Shown: piece after piece, positions 1 through 5,571 of the stretch
Layout of the letters: every line of letters begins with the position of its first letter
Position numbering within the stretch: position 1 is the stretch's first letter
Assembly: GCA_902531455.1 (NCBI GenBank)
Contig: CACAEM010000043.1
Coordinates: forward strand, 1 to 5,571
Length of the DNA stretch: 5,571 nt
Reading direction: 5' to 3'
From: an uncultured Pelagibacteraceae bacterium
Lineage (GTDB): Bacteria; Pseudomonadota; Alphaproteobacteria; Pelagibacterales; Pelagibacteraceae
Translations under genes and position numbers: made by a program
The notes under the pieces: generated by a model
What the model was told of the DNA's origin: nothing
The model's database searches: none
Seen by the model: only the letters and a program-made list of their open reading frames with translations

Positions 1-46
1 TTATAATGAAATAAAAAATTCAAAAACCTTTTATGATATTAAATAA
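1..46 (+). CDS. 3' tail of an upstream gene (partial)
   Basis: Of the three forward frames, only the one starting at base 2 stays open here. It reads YNEIKNSKTFYDIK and stops at TAA 44-46, immediately before the ATG at 47. A stop abutting the next start is typical of a tightly packed operon, so this is most likely the C-terminus of a gene co-transcribed with the aminotransferase that follows. Fourteen residues are too few to assign a function, and at this AT content a short open stretch can arise by chance. Confidence 0.45.
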   Translation, partial: YNEIKNSKTFYDIK

Positions 47-1192
47 ATGACAAAATTTTTAATTGAGCAATACAAAGCTGACAAATTATTAAAGATTAAA
101 CACAACTATTTAAATGAGCAGTTTTATGATTATAAAAAAATTTTTAAGGAAATAGAAAAAGTTGTAAAATTTGGAGATTTTACGCTTGGTAAAAAAGTGA
201 TAGAATTTGAAAAAAATATTTCAACACTTTTGAAATCAAAATTTGTTGTTAGTGTAGGAAGTGGGACTGATGCTTTGTTCTTAAGTTTAAAGGCGCTTGG
301 AATAAAAGAAGGTGATGAGGTCATTACCCCATCTTATACATTTTATGCAACTATTGGTGCAATTGTAACAGCTGGAGCGAAACCAGTTTTTGTAGATATT
401 AAAGAAGATTATAATCTTGATGAGTCATTAATTGAGAAAAAAATTACAAAAAAAACTAAAGCTATTCTACCAGTGCATTGGGCTGGTAGAATTTGTGAGA
501 TGACCAAAATAATGCAAATATCTAAGAAGTACAATATACCAATAGTTGAAGATGCTTGTCATGGAATCCTAGCAACGTACAAAAATAAATTTGCTGGTAC
601 ATTTGGAGACTTTGGTTGCTTTAGTATGCACCCATTAAAAAATTTGAATATATGGGGTGATGGAGGATTTATGATAATCAAAAAAAAAAGTATGTATAAA
701 AAAATGCTCTTATTAAGAAATCATGGATTAGCTAGTAGAAATAAAAATTTAATTTTTGGATATAATTCAAGGCTTGATACAGTTCAGTCTGTTGTGGCAT
801 TGCATTTATTAAAAAAAATAAAAAAAATTACCAATACAAGAATTAGAAATGCAAATTATTTAGATAAAAAATTAAGCAAAAACAAAAACATTAAAATAGT
901 CAAAAGACAAAATAATTTAAAGGAAGTTTTTCACTTATATCATATAAACATATTAAATAAAAAATTACGTAATTTTGCAGTTAAAAAACTAATAAAAAAT
1001 AGTATAGATGCAAAGACTCATTATCCAGTTCCTATGCATTTGCAACCACCATCCAAAAAAATGGGCTATAAAAAAGGTGATTTCCCAATTACAGAAAAAA
1101 TGTCTGATACCTCTATTTCACTTCCAGTCCATGAATTTATATCAATCAAAATGTTGGATAAAATGGTCAAAGTATTAAATTCAATATTTTAA
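47..1192 (+). CDS. DegT/DnrJ/EryC1/StrS family sugar aminotransferase (first of tandem pair)
   Basis: This is a cytoplasmic PLP-dependent enzyme expected to transfer an amino group, usually from glutamate, to a keto group on a nucleotide-linked sugar. The 381-residue length is normal for the family. Visible motifs are GSGTDAL (71-77, cofactor phosphate region), GDEVITP (89-95), VEDACHG (167-173, with D169 expected to contact the PLP ring nitrogen), FSMHPLKNL (192-200, with K198 as the Schiff-base lysine), GDGG (204-207), RNHG (224-227), NSRLDTVQ (240-247) and HYPVPMH (325-331). The intact lysine argues for an aminotransferase and against the ColD-type dehydratase branch, which has histidine there. 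The first 40 or so residues form a lysine-rich lead-in (YLNEQFYDYKKIFKEIEKVV) to the usual GDFTLG motif. The ATG directly follows the upstream TAA with no clear ribosome binding site. The next gene begins 3 bp after the stop, so the two are probably co-transcribed. Family is confident; substrate and C3 or C4 regiochemistry are unknown. Confidence 0.93.
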   Translation: MTKFLIEQYKADKLLKIKHNYLNEQFYDYKKIFKEIEKVVKFGDFTLGKKVIEFEKNISTLLKSKFVVSVGSGTDALFLSLKALGIKEGDEVITPSYTFYATIGAIVTAGAKPVFVDIKEDYNLDESLIEKKITKKTKAILPVHWAGRICEMTKIMQISKKYNIPIVEDACHGILATYKNKFAGTFGDFGCFSMHPLKNLNIWGDGGFMIIKKKSMYKKMLLLRNHGLASRNKNLIFGYNSRLDTVQSVVALHLLKKIKKITNTRIRNANYLDKKLSKNKNIKIVKRQNNLKEVFHLYHINILNKKLRNFAVKKLIKNSIDAKTHYPVPMHLQPPSKKMGYKKGDFPITEKMSDTSISLPVHEFISIKMLDKMVKVLNSIF

Positions 1193-1195
1193 AAC

Positions 1196-2311
1196 ATGTT
1201 TGTAAAATATTACAAAATTAGTGAAGAATTTCAAAGAGTAAAAAAAAATTATTTAAAAAAAATTAATTTAATTTTTAATTCTGGCAATTTTATACTTGGT
1301 AACTCAAATAAAAATTTTGAAAAAAAAATTTCTAAACTTTTAAAAATTAATTATGTTTGTGGTGTTGGAAACGGAAGTGATGCACTAGAAATAGGACTAA
1401 TTGCAATTGGGATTAAAAAAGGAGATGAAGTAATAACGGCAACAAATTCTTGGGTTTCTTCGCTTAATTCAATTTTGAATATTGGAGCCATACCAATTTT
1501 AGTTGATGTTGATAATGATTTTAATATTGATTCTGAACAGATAAAAAAAGCAATCACAAAAAAAACAAAAGCTATAATGCCCGTACATTTAAATGGGCTA
1601 CCGGCAAATATGCTTGAAATAAGTAAAATTGCAAAAAAATTTAAATTAAAAATAATCGAAGATAGTGCTCAGGCAATTTTATCAAAACATCATAATAATT
1701 ATGTTGGTACCATTGGTGATGTTGGTTGTTTTAGCATGCACCCTACAAAGAATCTGGGAGTAGCAGGTGACGGTGGCTTTATAATAACAAAAAATAAGAA
1801 TATTTTAAAAAAAATAAAGTTAATTTCTAATCATGGTATGGATAAAAAAGGTAATTCAGTGATGGTAGGAAGAAATAGTAGATTAGACGAGGTTCAGGCA
1901 GAATTTATCTTGCATAAAATAAATTACTTAAAAAAAGATACTAAAAGAAAAAGACAAATTGCTTCAAAATATACCCAAGCTTTAAATAAACTTGTAAAAA
2001 CACCATACACAAAATCACATTCTAAATTATTACACACGTACCATAGATATGTAATTATGTTAAAAAGTAAGAACGAAAGAGAAGCTTTAAAAAACTATTT
2101 AAAAAAAAATAATATTGAAACTAAAATACATTATCCAAAACCAATTCATAAATACAAATGTTTTGCAAAATATTCTTTTAAGAAAAATCTTAAAAACTCT
2201 GAAGATCAAGCGAATAAAATTTTAAGCTTACCTTGTAATCATTTTATGACTAACAATGAGGTCGATTATGTAATAAAAAAAATAAAACATTTTTTCTTAA
2301 GACAAAATTAA
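1196..2311 (+). CDS. DegT/DnrJ/EryC1/StrS family sugar aminotransferase (second of tandem pair)
   Basis: A second PLP-dependent nucleotide-sugar aminotransferase of 371 residues. It aligns with its upstream neighbour almost without gaps through the catalytic core, but differs clearly at many positions. Motifs are GNGSDAL (58-64), GDEVITA (76-82), IIEDSAQA (153-160, D156 to the PLP ring), FSMHPTKNL (179-187, K185 as the Schiff-base lysine), GDGG (191-194), SNHG (211-214), NSRLDEVQ (227-234) and HYPKPIH (312-318). The residue three after the PLP aspartate is Q159 here but H172 in the neighbour, and the stretch after GDEVIT is ATNSWVSSLNS rather than PSYTFYATIGA. These differences suggest another sugar substrate or regiochemistry, not a recent duplicate. 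The N-terminus is shorter than the neighbour's. The start is the only ATG fitting the family N-terminus, and it lies 3 bp after the preceding stop. The TAA overlaps the stop of the convergent epimerase gene by 4 bp. Confidence 0.93.
   Translation: MFVKYYKISEEFQRVKKNYLKKINLIFNSGNFILGNSNKNFEKKISKLLKINYVCGVGNGSDALEIGLIAIGIKKGDEVITATNSWVSSLNSILNIGAIPILVDVDNDFNIDSEQIKKAITKKTKAIMPVHLNGLPANMLEISKIAKKFKLKIIEDSAQAILSKHHNNYVGTIGDVGCFSMHPTKNLGVAGDGGFIITKNKNILKKIKLISNHGMDKKGNSVMVGRNSRLDEVQAEFILHKINYLKKDTKRKRQIASKYTQALNKLVKTPYTKSHSKLLHTYHRYVIMLKSKNEREALKNYLKKNNIETKIHYPKPIHKYKCFAKYSFKKNLKNSEDQANKILSLPCNHFMTNNEVDYVIKKIKHFFLRQN
2308..2311. other. Shared TTAA stop of convergent genes
   Basis: The plus-strand aminotransferase stops with TAA at 2309-2311 and the minus-strand epimerase stops with TAA read from 2310 to 2308. 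The palindrome TTAA serves both. There is therefore no room for a conventional intergenic terminator between these convergent genes. Confidence 0.9.
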
Positions 2312-3255
2312 ACTTTTGTTAAAATACTTTTTAACCATTTCACAGAATGGAATCTTGGATTATCTTTAAGTTTATTTTGATTATTTATTTTCTGTAAATC
2401 TTTTATTGCATCTTCAAACGATTTTGTTCTTTTAAAGCCAATTTTTATTAATTTTGAAGAATCTAATCTATAACTTCTTAAATCATTGTTAGTAGCATCT
2501 ACAACAATTTTAGACTCAATATATTTATTTACTGTTTTAGCAATATTTAAAACTGAAGCGTTTTCAAAACCTGCATTATATATACCTTGATACTTTTTAT
2601 TAATTTTAAGAAAAAAAAGATATAAGTCTGTCATATCAGATATGTGGATATTTGGTCTTATTTGACTGCCTCCATAAACATTAATTTTTTTATTCTTTAA
2701 TGCATTCAATGTTAATGCATTAACGGTTACATCATATCTCATTCTTGGTGAAAACCCACAAACGGTAGCTGGCCTTATAATAAAATTTTCAATTTTATTT
2801 CCGTAAGAAAGAATTATTCTTTCAGTAATCATTTTCACTTTATTGTATAGAGAGATAGGCTCTAATTTTAAATTTTCATGTACTTTTTTTTCTTTTTTAA
2901 TTCCATATACAGATCCAGATGAAGCATAAATTATTCTCTTAACATTATATCTTACTGCTTGATTCATTAATTTAAATGTAGAAAGTGCAGAAGTTTCCCA
3001 GCTGAGGTTTTTGTCAAGATCTGACATAGGGTCATTTGCAATTGAAGCTAAATGTATAATACAATCTACTCCTTTCAGAGATAATTTATCTATTTCAGAT
3101 ATATTAAATTTTCTATTTTTTAAATTTTTATGTTTAGGTAAAAAATTTCCAAACCACTGTGTATCAAGAGAAATTATCTTATGATTATCTTTTAATAGTT
3201 TAGGTATAAGAACAGAACCTATATATCCGCATCCACCAGTTACTAAAATTTTCAT
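2308..3255 (-). CDS. NAD-dependent nucleotide-sugar epimerase/dehydratase (extended SDR)
   Basis: A cytoplasmic extended short-chain dehydrogenase/reductase expected to epimerise, dehydrate or reduce a nucleotide-activated sugar. With the start chosen here it has 315 residues, normal for the family. The protein opens MKILVTGGCGYIGS, which carries the Rossmann GxxGxxG motif (G7, G10, G13) after the first beta strand. D31, at the end of the second strand (IISLD), favours NAD(H). HLASIAND (68-75) is the usual strand-4 region, ASSGSVYG (111-118) supplies the catalytic Ser, and Y137-x3-K141 (LYNKVK) is the catalytic pair. RPATVCGFSPRMR (161-173) and the later GGSQIRPNIHISD (195-207) are typical substrate-lobe motifs. 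An ATG 54 bp further upstream (3309) would add 18 residues ahead of the Rossmann strand, so the internal ATG is preferred. It is the only minus-strand gene here, so it is transcribed separately, yet its likely role in sugar-nucleotide remodelling matches the flanking genes. The exact reaction cannot be assigned. Confidence 0.9.
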   Translation of the reverse strand: MKILVTGGCGYIGSVLIPKLLKDNHKIISLDTQWFGNFLPKHKNLKNRKFNISEIDKLSLKGVDCIIHLASIANDPMSDLDKNLSWETSALSTFKLMNQAVRYNVKRIIYASSGSVYGIKKEKKVHENLKLEPISLYNKVKMITERIILSYGNKIENFIIRPATVCGFSPRMRYDVTVNALTLNALKNKKINVYGGSQIRPNIHISDMTDLYLFFLKINKKYQGIYNAGFENASVLNIAKTVNKYIESKIVVDATNNDLRSYRLDSSKLIKIGFKRTKSFEDAIKDLQKINNQNKLKDNPRFHSVKWLKSILTKV

Positions 3256-3357
3256 ATATTTTTTAAAGAAAATATTTATATAATTTATTATCAATATATA
3301 ATACATCAATTTTTTATAATGAAATTATATATTTGTTTTGCTAACAATTAACTTATC
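3256..3357. promoter_or_regulatory. Divergent intergenic region with candidate -10 box
   Basis: This 102-bp spacer lies between the divergent epimerase and ABC transporter starts and should hold promoters for both. On the plus strand a perfect TATAAT occurs at 3315-3320, 37 bp before the transporter ATG. No good TTGACA-like partner is seen at 16-18 bp spacing. On the minus strand, TTGATA (read 3294 to 3289) has no -10 partner at proper spacing. Such AT-rich sequence produces TATAAT-like words by chance, so the location is firm but the specific box is weak. Confidence 0.35.
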
Positions 3358-5034
3358 ATGCAATTAGGAACAGAAAGTTTAAAAAAAATTTTATTTGTTT
3401 TGACAAAAAAACAAAGAAAAAATATTTATGCTCTTTTAGTATTAGCAGTTATTGCAGTATGTTTTGAAGTTTTGGGTATAAGTTTATTTATACCTATAAT
3501 AAGTATTTTAATTGACGGTAATAATCAATCTGACTTCCCATTAATAAAAAACTTAATTAATGAGTTTGGAGGAAGTGCTCAAATAAATATTCTTTTTTAC
3601 TTTATAGCTATTTTAACTTTTATCTATTTTATTAAATGTGTTTTTTTAATTTATTTTAATTGGCGTCAAAATAAATTAGTAAATGATATTATGCATGTGC
3701 AATCAAAAAAATTATTCGAAATGTATCTTAATAGAGACTATTTATTTCATTTAACAAAAAATTCTGCAGAACTTTTAAGAAATATAGAACATGTGGTAAA
3801 CTCATTTCAAACAGTTATATTATGGACAACTACTCTTGTTGTAGAAATTTTTATAATGATTTCACTATTATCTTTTTTAATTTTTTATGAACCTTTTGTA
3901 TCGTCAATAGGATTAATTATTTCATTAACTATAATATTTATAATTTATTATGTCAGCAAAAACAGAATTTATACTTGGGGGCAAAAAAATTTAATCAAGG
4001 GAGAAGTTTATAGAAAACATTTATTACAAGGGTTTAATGGGATAAAAGAAATAAAGTTTTTAAAAAAAGAAAATATATTTACCTCCTATTATGACAAAAC
4101 ACTTAAAGAATATACTGATATCAATACGCTTACTCAAACAACTCTTAATGCACCAAAACTCATTATTGAATTTATTGTAATTTTATTATTTTCAGGTTTA
4201 ATTTTTTTAATCACTCAATTAGGATATGATAATAGCAAAATTATAACAATTTTAGGTATATTTGGAGTAGTTACAATAAGAGTATTACCGTCAACAAACA
4301 GAGTTCTTTTTTCGTTGCAAACCATTAAACATTATACATCTTCAATTGATATTTTGTATCAGGAATTTAAAGTTGTTAAATTATTTGAGAAGAAAATAAA
4401 GAATAATAATAATAATAATTTATTTTTAAAGTTTGATAAAAAAATATCATTAAAAAATATTGAATTTACTTACCCAAATTCAAAAATTACTACAATTAAA
4501 AATATTTCATTTGAGATAAAAAAAGGTGAAATGATTTCTATTTCTGGAAAAACAGGCTCAGGAAAAAGTACTATAATAAATAATTTGTTAGGATTATTAA
4601 AACCAAACCAGGGAACTATTCAAGTTGATGGAATAAATATTTTTGAAAATCTTGATGCTTGGCAAAATAAAATTGGATATGTTCCGCAATCAATTTTTTT
4701 ATTAGATGATAGTATAAGAAATAATATTGCATTTGGAATTAAGAAAGAAAATATTAAAGAAGACAGAATAAATGATGTTATTAAAAAAGCTCAATTAGAA
4801 AATTTTATAGGCCAACAAAAAAATGGTTTAGATACATTTGTTGGGGAGAGAGGAGCAAGAATATCAGGAGGACAGTTACAAAGAATAGCTATTGCCAGAG
4901 CCCTGTATAATAGTCCAGAAATAATTATATTTGATGAAGCTACGAATGCATTGGATGAAAATACTGAAAATGAAGTAATGAAAATTCTTCTTGAACTAAA
5001 AGGTAAAAAAAACAATATTGTTAATTTCACATAG
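3358..5034 (+). CDS. ABC exporter, fused permease and ATPase (MsbA/PglK-like), frameshifted near its 3' end
   Basis: An inner-membrane ABC half-transporter, expected to work as a homodimer exporting or flipping a lipid-linked glycan or related lipid. Hydrophobic segments lie at about residues 24-53, 77-100, 153-178, 183-199, 267-288 and 293-310, matching the six-helix type I exporter fold. A six-asparagine run (349-354) sits in the linker. The ATPase domain shows Walker A GKTGSGKST (397-405, K403), Q-loop YVPQ (Q444), signature ISGGQ (502-506), Walker B IIIFDEA (522-528, E527 catalytic) and D-loop ALD (531-533). The frame then reads GKKNNIVNFT and stops at 5034 without the H-loop histidine. 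The missing end is present in the +1 frame (see 5012-5104); joined there the protein would have 581 residues, normal for this group. As written, the 558-residue product lacks the switch histidine and should hydrolyse ATP poorly or not at all. Neighbouring sugar-modifying enzymes favour a glycan flippase (PglK-like) over an MsbA lipid A flippase, by inference only. Confidence 0.9.
   Translation: MQLGTESLKKILFVLTKKQRKNIYALLVLAVIAVCFEVLGISLFIPIISILIDGNNQSDFPLIKNLINEFGGSAQINILFYFIAILTFIYFIKCVFLIYFNWRQNKLVNDIMHVQSKKLFEMYLNRDYLFHLTKNSAELLRNIEHVVNSFQTVILWTTTLVVEIFIMISLLSFLIFYEPFVSSIGLIISLTIIFIIYYVSKNRIYTWGQKNLIKGEVYRKHLLQGFNGIKEIKFLKKENIFTSYYDKTLKEYTDINTLTQTTLNAPKLIIEFIVILLFSGLIFLITQLGYDNSKIITILGIFGVVTIRVLPSTNRVLFSLQTIKHYTSSIDILYQEFKVVKLFEKKIKNNNNNNLFLKFDKKISLKNIEFTYPNSKITTIKNISFEIKKGEMISISGKTGSGKSTIINNLLGLLKPNQGTIQVDGINIFENLDAWQNKIGYVPQSIFLLDDSIRNNIAFGIKKENIKEDRINDVIKKAQLENFIGQQKNGLDTFVGERGARISGGQLQRIAIARALYNSPEIIIFDEATNALDENTENEVMKILLELKGKKNNIVNFT
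4402..4419 (+). repeat. (AAT)6 trinucleotide repeat inside the ABC transporter gene
   Basis: Six perfect in-frame AAT units encode Asn 349-354 of the transporter, between the membrane domain and the ATPase domain. Unit gain or loss would change the linker length without shifting the frame. Whether copy number varies is unknown. Confidence 0.9.
5005..5012 (+). repeat. A8 homopolymer, probable frameshift site in the ABC transporter
   Basis: Eight consecutive A residues follow GGT in codons for G549-K550-K551. Removing one A changes the downstream reading from KKNNIVNFT-stop to KKTILLISHSHQN, which matches the strand and H-loop that normally follow the D-loop in ABC ATPases. This makes the tract the best position for the indel. 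A later site in the TTAATTT stretch (5021-5027) would also restore the frame but gives a poorer fit to the family. Confidence 0.75.
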
Positions 5035-5104
5035 TCATCAGAACTTGTTACATTGTGATAAGAAATTTGAATTAATAAATGGAAATATAAAGGAAAGAAA
5101 TTAA
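5012..5104 (+). pseudogene. Displaced C-terminal end of the ABC ATPase (+1 frame)
   Basis: Read from A5012 in the +1 frame, 30 codons follow before TAA at 5102-5104. They include TILLISHSHQN, then CDKKFEL, then INGNIKERN. This is the expected end of an ABC ATPase: a hydrophobic strand, the S-H of the H-loop (H558 in the joined protein), the conserved CDK segment, a short strand, and the (D/N)G-x-I-x-E turn. It aligns with the MsbA-type order R-T-S-L-V-I-A-H. The segment has no start codon of its own and makes sense only as the continuation of the upstream ATPase. Its intactness indicates a very recent, corrected or artefactual frameshift. Confidence 0.85.
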
Positions 5105-5136
5105 ATTTTTTATTTATAAAAATTTGTATTTTATAT

Positions 5137-5571
5137 ATGAAAAAAATATTTAATTTATTTATTTACTTAAAAAATATATTTTTTTTTATATTTCTTATAA
5201 TTAAGAGAAACATTCACAAAATAAAAATTATCTTCTTCGTTAGAGAAATAAAATCTAGAATACTAAATTCTAAAAAAAGTATTTGTATTATTTATAACAA
5301 TAATTTCACCAATTTTACATATGGTGAATATTTATATAGTATTTTTTTAGCTAAGTATTTTCTCATCAAAAATAAAAAAATTAAATTTATAATTGTTAAA
5401 GGTAATTTTTATAATCAAAAGATTCCTCAAAAAAAAATTAAAAAATTTACTAAAGATCAAGTTGAAATTGCAAAGAAAATTCTTAATTCTAAAAAAGTAA
5501 CAATAGATTTAATTGAATGGAAAAAATTTGATTTATTAAATTTAAAAAAGAAGAATGAAATTCTATTTTAT
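5137..5571 (+). CDS. Unrecognised lysine-rich protein, 5' part (runs off the window)
   Basis: From the ATG at 5137 the frame stays open for 145 codons to the window edge, so the C-terminus is missing. The upstream part of this frame, back to a stop at 5068-5070, contains no other ATG, GTG or TTG start. The start lies 32 bp after the restored transporter stop, suggesting the same operon. The N-terminus has a hydrophobic stretch (about residues 4-22, IFNLFIYLKNIFFFIFLII) flanked by lysines, which could be a membrane anchor. After a basic segment, SICIIYN (48-54) looks like a first beta strand, then FTYGEYLYSIFLAKYF (60-75) like an amphipathic helix, then KIKFIIVKGNF (81-91) like a second strand. 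A later segment, KVTIDLIEW (120-128), also looks like a strand. This beta-alpha-beta pattern could be the N-terminal Rossmann-like domain of a glycosyltransferase or similar glycan enzyme, but no catalytic motif is seen and I do not recognise the family. Confidence 0.72.
   Translation, partial: MKKIFNLFIYLKNIFFFIFLIIKRNIHKIKIIFFVREIKSRILNSKKSICIIYNNNFTNFTYGEYLYSIFLAKYFLIKNKKIKFIIVKGNFYNQKIPQKKIKKFTKDQVEIAKKILNSKKVTIDLIEWKKFDLLNLKKKNEILFY

Noticed and set aside
130..324. Minus-strand ORF of 64 codons
   Set aside because: It lies wholly within the well-supported aminotransferase gene on the other strand and shows no family motifs; it is an antisense shadow.
1351..1557. Minus-strand ORF of 68 codons
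   Set aside because: Antisense shadow of the conserved core of the second aminotransferase, Ser/Ile/Pro-rich as expected from reverse-reading such codons.
2302..2319. Rho-independent terminator at the convergent junction
   Set aside because: The stem has only 6 bp with a single G-C pair and no adjoining U-run on either strand, so it is too weak to call a terminator; it is kept only as a low-interest observation.
3256..3309. 18-residue N-terminal extension of the epimerase starting at 3309
   Set aside because: The Rossmann strand begins right at the internal Met (MKILVTGG), as in almost all family members; the extension is low-complexity AT-rich intergenic sequence.
4791..5030. Minus-strand ORF of 79 codons
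   Set aside because: Antisense to the ABC signature and Walker B region, with no independent coding signal.
5105..5136. Terminator or promoter between the exporter and the last gene
   Set aside because: The 32-bp gap is almost pure A/T, with no stable hairpin or paired -35/-10 boxes that stand out from background.
1..5571. CRISPR array, tRNA/rRNA, insertion sequence, attachment site or toxin-antitoxin pair
   Set aside because: No spaced direct repeats, cloverleaf-like sequence, transposase motifs or terminal inverted repeats were seen; essentially all the sequence is explained by glycan-locus genes.

Overview
The window is very AT-rich (by eye about 75-80% A+T), densely packed, and shows no recognisable Shine-Dalgarno sequences. 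It has short or absent intergenic gaps and lysine-, asparagine- and isoleucine-rich proteins. This fits a streamlined AT-rich bacterium. The protein style and gene set resemble the surface-polysaccharide islands of marine Pelagibacterales (SAR11), but that placement is an inference from style. Other low-GC Gram-negatives with glycan clusters, such as Campylobacter-like organisms, cannot be excluded.

Layout: the first 46 bases look like the 3' tail of an upstream gene whose TAA abuts the next ATG. Two tandem, clearly paralogous PLP-dependent sugar aminotransferases of the DegT/DnrJ/EryC1/StrS family follow on the + strand (47-1192 and 1196-2311). A convergent minus-strand gene (2308-3255) encodes an NAD-dependent nucleotide-sugar epimerase/dehydratase of the extended SDR family; its stop codon and that of the second aminotransferase share a palindromic TTAA. 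A divergent intergenic region of about 100 bp (3256-3357) leads to a + strand ABC exporter (transmembrane domain plus ATPase, MsbA/PglK type) beginning at 3358. The last gene starts at 5137, is still open at the window edge, and encodes an unrecognised lysine-rich protein with a hydrophobic N-terminal segment.

Together the genes point to making and exporting an amino-sugar-containing surface glycan. The SDR enzyme and the two aminotransferases would modify nucleotide-activated sugars, and the ABC protein would flip a lipid-linked glycan across the inner membrane. The actual sugar cannot be determined from the sequence.

The most notable observation is in the ABC transporter. Its reading frame ends early at 5034, just before the H-loop. 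The missing end, including the switch histidine and about 30 C-terminal residues, is intact in the +1 frame up to a stop at 5102-5104. The shift maps best to an A8 homopolymer at 5005-5012, so this is a sequencing indel, a real inactivating or phase-variable mutation, or a site rescued by slippage. I see no RNA genes, insertion sequences, CRISPR arrays or obviously new system; this is an ordinary, though variable-type, glycan locus.
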